A stretch of DNA of 64,000 nucleotides from Microbacterium sp. Root53 (GTDB lineage: Bacteria > Actinomycetota > Actinomycetes > Actinomycetales > Microbacteriaceae), in assembly GCF_001426925.1 (NCBI RefSeq), contig NZ_LMFR01000021.1:141255-205254 (forward strand), written 5' to 3'. Positions 27,735 through 34,871 of the stretch are shown here, piece by piece. Under the pieces are notes generated by a model. That model saw nothing but the letters and a program-made list of their open reading frames with translations, searched no databases and was not told the origin of the DNA. The position numbers and the translations under genes are program-made. The first letter of the stretch is position 1. Each line of letters starts with the position of its first letter.

Positions 27735-28394
27735 TCAACGCGAGAACGGTACGTTGAGACCGAACAGTCCACCTGTGACTCGTCGAAGGGTTTGATCCAG
27801 GAGGTCGACGAAGGTTGCGTCGTCGGGCGCACGGCCGGGAAGGGAGTCCAGGGCGTAGGTGATACCAAGCTCTCGAACTGTCGCCACGACGAAAGAGAAC
27901 AGATAGGCCCGTGCCGGAGTCAGTGCCCGGTCCATCCACTCGGCGCCGTGTGAGAACTCGATCTCGTCGCCGCGCAGCCGCGCTGCCGCAAGCGTGCGAG
28001 CGATCTCCAGCTGCGGTTCTGCGAGCTGGTCAATCGCGGACCGGATGCGGTCATCCTTTACCCGTCCGATCAACATCTTGAGGTCATCTTCGCTCACGCT
28101 ATAGCGAAGATCGTGCGCCAGCCGGTTCCGTAGGCGGTTCAGGTCCCGAACTGCGGCGCTGAGATCGGGAGTGATCCCGTCGACAGCTTCTGCAATCGAC
28201 AACTTGTGCTCGAAGCGAGCCCGCGACCAATCGATCGCGTCTGGGCGAGCCAGCCTTGTGCGTGCCACCTGCTCCAGAAGCACTTCGATCCAGAGGTGGC
28301 CGCGAAGGAGCACAGCCAATGCGTCTGCCTCGGCGAGTCCCTCGACGACATCATGAAACTCGTCGTCGTGGAAGCTGCTCCGGGAATAGGACAT
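27735..28394 (-). CDS. HEPN-domain-like protein
   Basis: 219 aa from ATG at 28394 (MSYSRSSFHDDEFHDVVEGL); TTG at 28403 is an alternative. The helical protein carries LNRLRNRLAHDLRY, an R-x4-H motif (R89-H94) of the kind that forms the active site of HEPN RNases. The earlier ALAVLLRGHLWIEVLLEQVA helix also fits HEPN/DUF4145-like folds. It is divergent from the type IIG R-M gene across about 220 nt. A toxin or abortive-infection role is inference; some HEPN proteins are structural only. Confidence 0.55.
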   Translation of the reverse strand: MSYSRSSFHDDEFHDVVEGLAEADALAVLLRGHLWIEVLLEQVARTRLARPDAIDWSRARFEHKLSIAEAVDGITPDLSAAVRDLNRLRNRLAHDLRYSVSEDDLKMLIGRVKDDRIRSAIDQLAEPQLEIARTLAAARLRGDEIEFSHGAEWMDRALTPARAYLFSFVVATVRELGITYALDSLPGRAPDDATFVDLLDQTLRRVTGGLFGLNVPFSR

Positions 28395-28614
28395 GTCTCC
28401 CAAACTAGTCCGCTCCTCGGTCGCGACGTGTCGTTTGCGAATGTAGATCGCGACCGCAGCGCGACTGGACCGCGGCGAGATCGATCACCGCTGCAGGTCC
28501 GTGTCGCACCGTTAGCCTGCGAGGGTTCACTACGCTCACTTGAAGGGTCGTTCCGACCAGCCCTGTGGGGCGGCGCCACAAGGCCGCGGATCGACTTTCG
28601 ATGACTCCTGGGAG

Positions 28615-31600
28615 ATGGACTTGGCAAGAGCGGCAGATGTACGCGAACTCGTTGCAGGGCTGGTAGACACCCCGCCGTTCCCTGACCGCCTGCGGGCACT
28701 CGTAGACAGCTTTCGCGAGAGCGCGCGGAGCTATCGGTCGGCCGACTACAAGGAGATGGCCCTTCGTTCCGAGTTCCTCAATCCCCTACTGGAGGAGCTT
28801 GGTTGGGACCCCGTCAACAGTCTCAGATCATCGTTTATCGATCGCGAGGTGATTCAGGAGGCAAGCGTCACCGTCGACGGCCGAACGAAGGCACCCGACT
28901 ACGGGTTCTACACCGATGGTCGTCCGCGGTTCTTCATGGAAGCCAAGCGACCGTCCGTCAATATCGAGACTGACCGCGCCCCCGCCTACCAGCTCCGCCG
29001 GTACTGCTGGACAGCGGATCTGCCCTATGGGCTCGTGACGGACTTTGAAGAGTACGCCATCTATGACTGTCGGAGGCCGCCCGAGCCGGCGGACAGTGCA
29101 CTGGTAGGGCGGATCGCCTACTTCACAATCGATGAGCTTGAAGACAACTGGCCGCTACTGCACGGCATGTTTGGTCGCACAAACGTGGGCGATGGTGTCC
29201 TGGAGCTGCTGGCAGCGGAAGCACCGGCCCCCAAGGGAACTCGGACGATCGATTCGGCGTTCCTTGACGAAATTCGAGGCTGGCGCCGAACGCTCGCGAC
29301 TGACATTGCGACACGAAATCCAGCCCTGACAAACCTCGAGGTTAGCTCCGCGACGCAAACGCTCATTGACCGCATCGTTTTCCTCAGAGTCGCGGAGGCC
29401 CGCGGCTTGGAGGTCGAAGGCACTCTTCAGCGCGCGCTGGAAGAACCAAACGTGTATGGCCGCCTACTCACGATCTTCAAGCGCGCTGACGACCGTTACA
29501 ATTCCGGGCTATTTCACCTGAACGGCGGCGAGGATGACCCGCGACGAGACGCAATAGGCCTCAGTATCGAAGTCGCGGACACTGTTCTGCGCACGATCAT
29601 AGGAAGGCTCTACTTCCCGGAACCGTATGAGTTCTCCGTCATGCCCGCCGACATCCTCGGACGAATCTATGAGCAGTTTCTTGGCGAGCGGATCGTCGTC
29701 GGCGATGATCGGTCCGTCCGAGTCGAACTAAAGCCAGAGTATCGAAAATCATCCGGCGTCTATTACACGCCGTCACCAGTCGTAGAGTTTATAGTCAAGG
29801 AGACACTTGGGCGGTTGCTAGAGGGCAAGACGCCGGCGAGCCTACGAAAGACAGGATTCGCCGTGGTGGATCCCGCGTCCGGGAGCGGGTCGTTCCTGAT
29901 CGCCGCGTACCGGTTCCTCCTCGACTGGCACCGCGACCACTGGGCCGCGCAGACCGCTAACAGCAAGAAGTTTCTTGAAGTAGGGCTGGACGGTAAGCCT
30001 CGGGTGAACTCCCGAGAGCGGAAGCGAATCCTTCTCGACTACATCTTCGGTGTCGACATTGACCCGCAGGCGGTTGAGGTTACGAAGCTATCCTTGCTAC
30101 TAATGGTGATTGAGGGGCAAGCGCAACTGGAGTTCGAAATTGGCCGAATCCTCCCGGACCTCGACCGCAACATTCTGTGCGGAAATAGTCTCGTCGACCA
30201 CGACTTCCCGGTGCCTCTCGGGGCGAGCGCCGAGGAGGTGCTGGCGTACAACCCGTTCTCATGGCGCGATAGCTTTCCGGCGGTGTTTAAACGTGGCGGA
30301 TTCGATGCGGTGATCGGCAACCCGCCCTATCTCAACGTCGATTCGACCTGGGGGCGCCACGACCCGAGGCTCGCATACTTGCGCACTGCGTACTCCGAGG
30401 TATACACGGATAAGACCGACCTTCTCTTTTACTTCTTGAAGAAGGCTGCTGACATTTGCCGCGGCGAGTCGGCTTTTATCGTCTCAAGATCGTTCCTTGA
30501 GGGCGACAAAGCTCGCAAGCTGAGAGGCTGGGTCGCCAAGAATTCGAAAGTTCGGTCAGTGACGGACTTCAGGCATGCCTTGGTATTCCCCAAGGTTGGC
30601 ATTAATACCGCGATCATTCAGTTGACGAAGAGCGCTGCGGTAAAGAACACGCGGTTCGCGCGATTCCGCCACACCGGTCTGCGCCCTGGGTACACGGACG
30701 CATACCTTCGGGACGCAAAGAACTTCTCCACGGTGGAAGTGCCTACTAAAGCGCTCGGCTCGGAGGCCTGGAACTTTGGCGACGCAGAGGTCCAAAGAAT
30801 CCTCGCAAAAATGGACGCTGCCGGGACGAAGGTTGGCGAGGTGCTGCATATCGGGCAGGGAATGCAAACGGCAGCGAACAGTGCCTTCGAGTTTGAGGCG
30901 AGCCACGGGCGGATGGAAGCGTTGCGGGCGGAGGGGCTCCTGTATGAGCGTGCTCGAAACTCGGACATCCATGCCTATTATATCGGGCACTCTCGTGTGC
31001 ACATGCTTTATCTGGAGGGTGCGAAGTCTTTCGGAACCCTGCCAGCGGATGTGCGAGCGCATCTAGAGGATCGGAAAGCGGTCCTTACTCAGAGGGCTGC
31101 GTTCGTTCGTGGAAACTGTGAGTGGTGGCGGTATTCTTGGCCGCTCCACAAGGAGTACTTTGGTCGTGCGAGGATTCTTAGCCCCTATCGATCGGCGACG
31201 AATCGATTTGCGCTCGACGAAGAGGCCTCGTTTATCGGAATTACGGATACCACCGTGCTATATGACAATGGTCAGCCAGAAGATCTTCGGTACATTCTTG
31301 GACTCCTGAATACACGCATTCTTACCGCCAGGTTCAGATTCATCGGGAAGTTGCTGGGTGGCGGAGTCCTGGAGTACTACGAGAACACCGTCTCCCGTCT
31401 GCCGATCGTTCGCTCCGAGCCTGGCGAAGAGGTCCATGACCGCATTGTGAATCTGGTTCGGCGAGCAGAGGAGGCCGAGGCGGTTCTTCGGACGTCGCTG
31501 GTCGGAAGTGAACTTGAGGCAGCGCGCGCTGAGAGACAATCGTGCACGGATGAGATTGAGCATCTCGTCGCTGGGCTTTTCGGCCTGACTGAGGGGGAAA

Positions 31601-31641
31601 GACGCGTGCTTGAGGAGTACGCGGACGCGCGTGTGGCGTAG
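28615..31641 (+). CDS. Type IIG restriction enzyme/N6-adenine methyltransferase (Eco57I-like)
   Basis: 1008 aa from ATG at 28615. TTG at 28540 would add 25 residues that look non-coding, but the ribosome site of the ATG (GGGAG, no gap) is poor. The N-terminal PD-(D/E)xK nuclease reads PD (94-95), then FFMEAK with E109 and K111. SAM motif I DPASGSGSFL lies near residue 419 and the catalytic NPPY near 569. A C-terminal target-recognition region follows (LGGGVLEYYENTVSRLPIV). One chain both methylates and cuts. Clearly AT-richer than its neighbours, so recently acquired. A G-rich run follows at 31715-31736. Confidence 0.88.
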   Translation: MDLARAADVRELVAGLVDTPPFPDRLRALVDSFRESARSYRSADYKEMALRSEFLNPLLEELGWDPVNSLRSSFIDREVIQEASVTVDGRTKAPDYGFYTDGRPRFFMEAKRPSVNIETDRAPAYQLRRYCWTADLPYGLVTDFEEYAIYDCRRPPEPADSALVGRIAYFTIDELEDNWPLLHGMFGRTNVGDGVLELLAAEAPAPKGTRTIDSAFLDEIRGWRRTLATDIATRNPALTNLEVSSATQTLIDRIVFLRVAEARGLEVEGTLQRALEEPNVYGRLLTIFKRADDRYNSGLFHLNGGEDDPRRDAIGLSIEVADTVLRTIIGRLYFPEPYEFSVMPADILGRIYEQFLGERIVVGDDRSVRVELKPEYRKSSGVYYTPSPVVEFIVKETLGRLLEGKTPASLRKTGFAVVDPASGSGSFLIAAYRFLLDWHRDHWAAQTANSKKFLEVGLDGKPRVNSRERKRILLDYIFGVDIDPQAVEVTKLSLLLMVIEGQAQLEFEIGRILPDLDRNILCGNSLVDHDFPVPLGASAEEVLAYNPFSWRDSFPAVFKRGGFDAVIGNPPYLNVDSTWGRHDPRLAYLRTAYSEVYTDKTDLLFYFLKKAADICRGESAFIVSRSFLEGDKARKLRGWVAKNSKVRSVTDFRHALVFPKVGINTAIIQLTKSAAVKNTRFARFRHTGLRPGYTDAYLRDAKNFSTVEVPTKALGSEAWNFGDAEVQRILAKMDAAGTKVGEVLHIGQGMQTAANSAFEFEASHGRMEALRAEGLLYERARNSDIHAYYIGHSRVHMLYLEGAKSFGTLPADVRAHLEDRKAVLTQRAAFVRGNCEWWRYSWPLHKEYFGRARILSPYRSATNRFALDEEASFIGITDTTVLYDNGQPEDLRYILGLLNTRILTARFRFIGKLLGGGVLEYYENTVSRLPIVRSEPGEEVHDRIVNLVRRAEEAEAVLRTSLVGSELEAARAERQSCTDEIEHLVAGLFGLTEGERRVLEEYADARVA

Positions 31642-31714
31642 CAACGATGTGAGCTCGGCGATTCGAGAACCCCAGACTTGCGCGCGTACGGAATTGCTAT
31701 GCCGCTCCGGGACA

Positions 31715-31736
31715 GAGGGCGTAGGGGGAGGGGAGG
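31715..31736 (+). repeat. G-run cluster with quadruplex potential
   Basis: Four G-runs of 3-5 bases separated by 1-4 bases (GGG-CGTA-GGGGG-A-GGGG-A-GGGG) lie 74 nt after the type IIG stop. The rest of the 250-base gap to 31890 shows no gene on either strand. Confidence 0.4.
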
Positions 31737-31890
31737 GGTCCCCCGGGCCTCCGTCCGTTGGCGCCGGGCGTCTAGGGTGCGCGTCGCGCGCTGGTGCTGC
31801 AAGGCCTGGAAGTCCTGGCAATCGCACGCGCAGTCGCCATGCGCATAGTCGCCGCGCAGCTGTTCGCCGTGCTGAGGCTGGGAAGCTCGG

Positions 31891-32067
31891 TCAGGTTCCG
31901 TCGTCCTCGTAGATGCTGAGTTCGTCGGCGTCGAGCAGGGGCAACAGGTCGCCGATGGTGGCTTCGCCCGCGCCGGTCTCGGTGCCGACGTAGAGCGTTG
32001 AACGTATGTCGCTGATCGTGCGTCCGCCGACGTAGATGCCGGGCTTGCGCGCCTGATGCTGTGTCAT
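31891..32067 (-). CDS. 58-aa hypothetical acidic protein of the element
   Basis: ATG at 32067, protein beginning MTQHQARKPGIYVGGRTISD and ending LSIYEDDGT. Acidic with no cysteines, it has a small beta-type N-terminus (GIYVGGRTISDIRSTLYVGT). No good ribosome site is seen. It is separated from the upstream small-protein operon by a strong hairpin. Function unknown. Confidence 0.5.
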   Translation of the reverse strand: MTQHQARKPGIYVGGRTISDIRSTLYVGTETGAGEATIGDLLPLLDADELSIYEDDGT

Positions 32068-32085
32068 AGCTACTTTGGAGGATTG

Positions 32086-32125
32086 GGCCGGGGCTCCTTC
32101 ACGGTGCTGAGAGGGAGCCCCGGCC
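32086..32125 (-). terminator. 12-bp perfect stem-loop
   Basis: GGCCGGGGCTCC (32086-32097) pairs perfectly with GGAGCCCCGGCC (32114-32125) around a 16-nt loop. It sits after the stop of the 149-aa gene at 32182 and before the 58-aa gene, so it probably ends the small-protein operon. Confidence 0.6.
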
Positions 32126-32181
32126 TTGCGGTTAGGGGTTGGTATCGGCTCGCGACCTGACGTGGCGGACGGCGATCTGAG

Positions 32182-32631
32182 TTACGCCTTCCGCCTGCGC
32201 GGGAGGCTGCTGCGCCCCGCGCATCCGTCGCACGTGATGTAGCGCGCGGGCTTGGGCCCTCGGGGCGCGGGTGTGAACGCTGCGCAGTGCCAGCAAGCGA
32301 TCGAGTAGCGCGGGTTGCGGCGGCGGGCGGAATCGACGGGTCTGCGTGCTTCGCTGAGGGCGCCGGCGACGAAGCGCGCTGCCGCGCGTTCGTTCTGGTG
32401 CCATGCGCCGAGGTACCGCGCGATGATGAAGGCTGCCTGCTCGGCCGCCGTCAGGGCGTGCCATGTGGCGACCGGGGTGGATCCGAGCAGGGTGGGACCG
32501 GGAATGCAGCTGTGATCGATGAAGGTGGCGAGGAGCGGGCGCCAGCGTCTTGCGACCTCGTTGGCGCGGTCCTTGCCCACGAGGGCACGCAGTTCGGCGC
32601 GCGTGGTGGGCGGCTGTGTCGTTCGCTTCAT
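32182..32631 (-). CDS. Hypothetical protein with C-terminal zinc ribbon
   Basis: 149 aa. A helical body (ELRALVGKDRANEVARRWRP, LTAAEQAAFIIARYLGAWHQ) is followed by a CxxC ... CxxC pair (CWHC ... CDGC) near residues 113-137 and a basic tail. ATG overlaps the stop of the preceding 89-aa gene, marking one operon. I do not recognise the family. Zinc or nucleic-acid binding is suggested only by the motif. Confidence 0.6.
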   Translation of the reverse strand: MKRTTQPPTTRAELRALVGKDRANEVARRWRPLLATFIDHSCIPGPTLLGSTPVATWHALTAAEQAAFIIARYLGAWHQNERAAARFVAGALSEARRPVDSARRRNPRYSIACWHCAAFTPAPRGPKPARYITCDGCAGRSSLPRRRKA

Positions 32632-32897
32632 CGAGTCCGCCTGCCTCGGGCGGCTCGTGCGGCAGTGACGGCCCGTTCGATGATGTCTCGGTCCTCGGCG
32701 GCCTTCTTCTTCTGCGCGATGAGGGAGCGCCGAAGGTCTGCGAGCATCTGGGCGGGGGTGATCCCTTGGGCTCGGGCTTGCGTCTCGATTTGCGCGCGCG
32801 TGCGCGGGTCGAGAGCGTCGAGCTGCTCGGGCGGGAGCTGGGTGTCCTCGACGATCTTGCGAGTGATCTGGTGGATGCGTTCGTAGTTGAGGGCCAT
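32628..32897 (-). CDS. Hypothetical helical protein
   Basis: 89 aa (MALNYERIHQITRKIVEDTQ), wholly helical and charged, with a basic Ala/Arg C-terminus (AVTAARAARGRRTR). It overlaps both neighbours (1 nt with the upstream gene, 4 nt with the downstream one), so the three are translated together. No known domain recognised. Confidence 0.6.
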   Translation of the reverse strand: MALNYERIHQITRKIVEDTQLPPEQLDALDPRTRAQIETQARAQGITPAQMLADLRRSLIAQKKKAAEDRDIIERAVTAARAARGRRTR

Positions 32898-33610
32898 CAG
32901 CGGATCACCAGTCCTCGTGCCATGCGGCGCTTCAGCGCGTCGGGGATCTCTCGCTCGCCGGTTTTCGGGTCAACGATCTCGCCGTTCTCGCTGGTGTGCT
33001 TTGCCGTGAGGTCTTCGGGGAACTCGTTGACGACGGTGCCGAGCTGATCGAGCAGCTCGCGAAGCGCGGAGTCTGGCGAGACGGCGAATGCGAAGGGCTG
33101 GCGGGAGCGCCAGGTGCCGGAGGCCTTCGGGTCCCATCCGGCGAGCTTGAACGCCGTCTCTCGTTCCGGGAGCGCCGCGGTCAGCTCGGCATAGGCCTTC
33201 GTTGCCCTGGCCTGAGCGTCCGCGGCCGTGGCCTGTGCGGTGCTCAGCAGCTCGGACCGGTCGCCGCGGCGGTAGGCCTGAACCGCCTCGTCGAACGCGA
33301 TCAGCGCGGCGCGGCTGGCGGCGGTCTGCTTGGCGAGCGCCGCGTTGGCCTTCGCGACCTGGCGGCGCGCCTTGGCGACGTCGTTGGCGGTGGCATCGCC
33401 GACCGCCTCGGCTTCCGTGGTTTCCTTCAGGGCGCGGTTGGCCTCGCGCACGACCGCCTGCGCGGCACGGCCCTTCTCATTCTCAGCGAGCCACTTGGCC
33501 CTCAGGGCCTCAGCGTTGGCAAGTCGGACGAGGGTGTCGTCGGGCATGTCGTTGCCGAAGGAGTAGTTAGCGATGCCTTCCCAGGCGTTGTAACGACGGG
33601 GATCGCTCAT
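32897..33610 (-). CDS. Hypothetical coiled-coil protein
   Basis: 237 aa. Residues about 25-150 are Ala/Glu/Lys/Arg-rich heptad-like helix (for example AQAVVREANRALKETTEAEA and AKARRQVAKANAALAKQTAA), a likely long coiled coil. The C-terminal part (WRSRQPFAFAVSPDSALREL, EIVDPKTGEREIPDALKRRM) looks globular. AAAGG lies before the ATG at 33610. First of three overlapping genes. It recalls phage or plasmid structural or scaffold-type proteins, but there is no firm match. Confidence 0.55.
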   Translation of the reverse strand: MSDPRRYNAWEGIANYSFGNDMPDDTLVRLANAEALRAKWLAENEKGRAAQAVVREANRALKETTEAEAVGDATANDVAKARRQVAKANAALAKQTAASRAALIAFDEAVQAYRRGDRSELLSTAQATAADAQARATKAYAELTAALPERETAFKLAGWDPKASGTWRSRQPFAFAVSPDSALRELLDQLGTVVNEFPEDLTAKHTSENGEIVDPKTGEREIPDALKRRMARGLVIR

Positions 33611-33682
33611 CGGTTACCTTTCGGGGTCACCCGCTCCCGCGGGGTGCTGGCAGGGCACCAGCAGGTCGAGGAAAGTCAGGGG

Positions 33683-33717
33683 CGCACCCGCCGAGGGCCA
33701 GAGGCGACGGGTGCGCG
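33683..33717 (-). other. 9-bp stem-loop in a 200-base gap
   Basis: GCGCACCCG (33683-33691) pairs with CGGGTGCGC (33709-33717), loop 17 nt. It lies between the 87-aa zinc-finger gene and the coiled-coil gene, and could be a partial terminator or a processing site. The remainder of 33611-33811 holds nothing else I can support. Confidence 0.4.
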
Positions 33718-33811
33718 TGGCGCGCGCCATTGCGCGCCGTACCGGCCGCCCCAGGAGGCGGGCGGTCGGCAGCGGGGAGGCCCGAGATCTCCGCCGCGTG
33801 CAGTGGAGCGC

Positions 33812-34075
33812 CTACGGCGTGCCGCCGCGGCGGCGGGGCGCGAGCGACTCAGCCAACTGCTCGGCGCGCCGCTCCACTGACTGAAGCGCCGCGTGGGGAT
33901 CGGACGCGGTGCGGGCTGCGTGCGCGATGCGTGCCAGGTCGAGCGCGGCGGCCACAGCGGCGGCCGCCTTGCGCTCCTTGTGACGCCGCTGGCGGCACGC
34001 GGCCGAGCAAGTCAGGGCGGTTGAACGAGTGGCGGTGAAGCGCTGTCCGCAGGCGTCGCATTCGACGGTGTACAT
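33812..34075 (-). CDS. Small zinc-finger protein of the element
   Basis: 87 aa from ATG at 34075, with GGAGGG 9 nt upstream. The N-terminus VECDACGQRFTATRSTALTC-SAACRQRRHKERK is a CxxC...CxxxC zinc finger rich in arginine, like the recombination-associated or DUF-type fingers of actinobacterial mobile elements. A helical tail follows. The longer frame to 34204 crosses a terminator-like hairpin and is less likely. It may be a DNA-binding regulator. Confidence 0.6.
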   Translation of the reverse strand: MYTVECDACGQRFTATRSTALTCSAACRQRRHKERKAAAAVAAALDLARIAHAARTASDPHAALQSVERRAEQLAESLAPRRRGGTP

Positions 34076-34119
34076 GAAGCGGTGCCCTCCGCAGATCCGT
34101 GACTGACACATGGAGGCAA

Positions 34120-34149
34120 AAAGAGAGGGCCCGGCATCATCGCCGGGCC
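34120..34149 (-). terminator. Hairpin plus T-run in the leader of the small-protein operon
   Basis: On the minus strand GGCCCGGC and GCCGGGCC (34149-34142 and 34135-34128) form an 8-bp stem with a 6-nt loop, followed by CTCTCTTTTTG. This is an unusually canonical intrinsic terminator for this genome. It lies between the iteron zone and the ATG at 34075, so it may act as an attenuator or close an upstream transcript. Confidence 0.65.
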
Positions 34150-34289
34150 GGAGGGAGGCGCCCGGCCGCGTCGGCGGCACGGCCACGGGCGTTCGACCCC
34201 TCACAGATATAGAGGGCCAGAGTGCTCAGATCTGCTCGCGTGCGGGCGCCGGAGCGGCGGCGCGCCGTGTGAACGCCGAGAGGGGGCAA

Positions 34290-34395
34290 AGGGGGCACGA
34301 AAACGTGCCCCCTCCCTATTACCGCCTATAGGAAAGTCCGTCCTATACACCTAATAGGGAGGGGGCACCATATTGTGCCCCTCGTGCCCCCTCCC
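34290..34395. repeat. Iteron-like array and extended palindrome
   Basis: The unit GTGCCCCCTCCC or parts of it occurs five times in alternating orientation: 34290-34298 (reverse, partial), 34305-34316, 34357-34368 (reverse), 34375-34382 (partial) and 34384-34395. Two of them extend to a perfect 17-bp inverted repeat (34305-34321 and 34352-34368). The 30-bp AT-richer spacer holds a second dyad, TATAGGA/TCCTATA (34327-34347), with almost the same centre. This could be a replication or transfer origin, or a multimeric operator. No initiator gene is recognisable nearby. Confidence 0.7.
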
Positions 34396-34415
34396 GGCGC
34401 CTGGCGCGCGAAACG

Positions 34416-34538
34416 CTAGCCGAAGAGGCGCAAGAGGTCGGCGAGCATCGACAGCAGCTCTGCGGGGTCCACCCCGCCTACTGCTCGCGCTGGGTTGATG
34501 CCCAGCACCCACGTGTGCACGCGCGGCCATAGGACCAC
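34416..34538 (-). CDS. Possible 40-aa protein
   Basis: A minus-strand frame ending at 34416 reads plausibly protein-like: VHTWVLGINPARAVGGVDPA followed by ELLSMLADLLRLFG. GTG at 34538 is the first reasonable start; the open frame continues upstream (LRSLWQRC) without an ATG. There may be a longer decayed gene. It is transcribed toward the palindrome zone. Low confidence. Confidence 0.3.
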   Translation of the reverse strand: MVLWPRVHTWVLGINPARAVGGVDPAELLSMLADLLRLFG

Positions 34539-34687
34539 ACAGCGTTGCCAAAGGCTGCGCAGCGCGCGGAGAAGGGAAGGACCGTTAGCGGGGAAGCGGT
34601 ATCTGCTCAGACCACCCCACCCCTGCGGCGGGTGCCAGGCGAGCCGCGGGTTTTCGGCGCGACGACGACCTAGAGGGAGTGACGGGC

Positions 34688-34693
34688 TATCGT
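34688..34693 (+). promoter_or_regulatory. -10 element of the 51-aa zinc-ribbon gene
   Basis: TATCGT lies 6 nt before the ATG at 34700; leaderless pattern as in host genes. Confidence 0.4.
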
Positions 34694-34699
34694 CGCCGC

Positions 34700-34855
34700 A
34701 TGGACGACGGACTAGACGCGCCCCGTTGCGCTGCTTGTCGCACGGTGCTCCACCCGGTCTCGGGTGGCGCCGGTTGGCGGTGTCGTGGCTGCGGGATCAC
34801 CTACACGGAGACAGCAATCGTGCGCATGCACGACGAAGCCCCGCCTCAGATGTGA
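34700..34855 (+). CDS. 51-aa zinc-ribbon protein
   Basis: ATG at 34700; the protein begins MDDGLDAPRCAACRTVLHPV and continues GWRCRGCGITYTE. Two CxxC knuckles (CAAC and CRGC) 15-20 residues apart make a classic zinc ribbon. The start lies 6 nt after TATCGT, a leaderless arrangement. The gene converges with the integrase; a hairpin lies at its end. Perhaps a small regulator or recombination directionality factor of the element; that is speculation based on size and position. Confidence 0.55.
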   Translation: MDDGLDAPRCAACRTVLHPVSGGAGWRCRGCGITYTETAIVRMHDEAPPQM

Positions 34856-34863
34856 GACGGGGC
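34838..34863. terminator. Bidirectional hairpin between the zinc-ribbon gene and the integrase
   Basis: GCCCCGCCTCA (34838-34848) pairs with TGAGACGGGGC (34853-34863), one mismatch, 4-nt loop. It overlaps the zinc-ribbon stop and lies 9 nt from the integrase stop, suiting convergent genes. Confidence 0.5.
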
Positions 34864-34871
34864 CCGGCGAC

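Noticed and set aside
34305..34368. CRISPR-like repeat array
   Set aside because: Repeat units are short, alternate in orientation and have no regular spacers; no cas gene is nearby. An iteron/palindrome region fits better.
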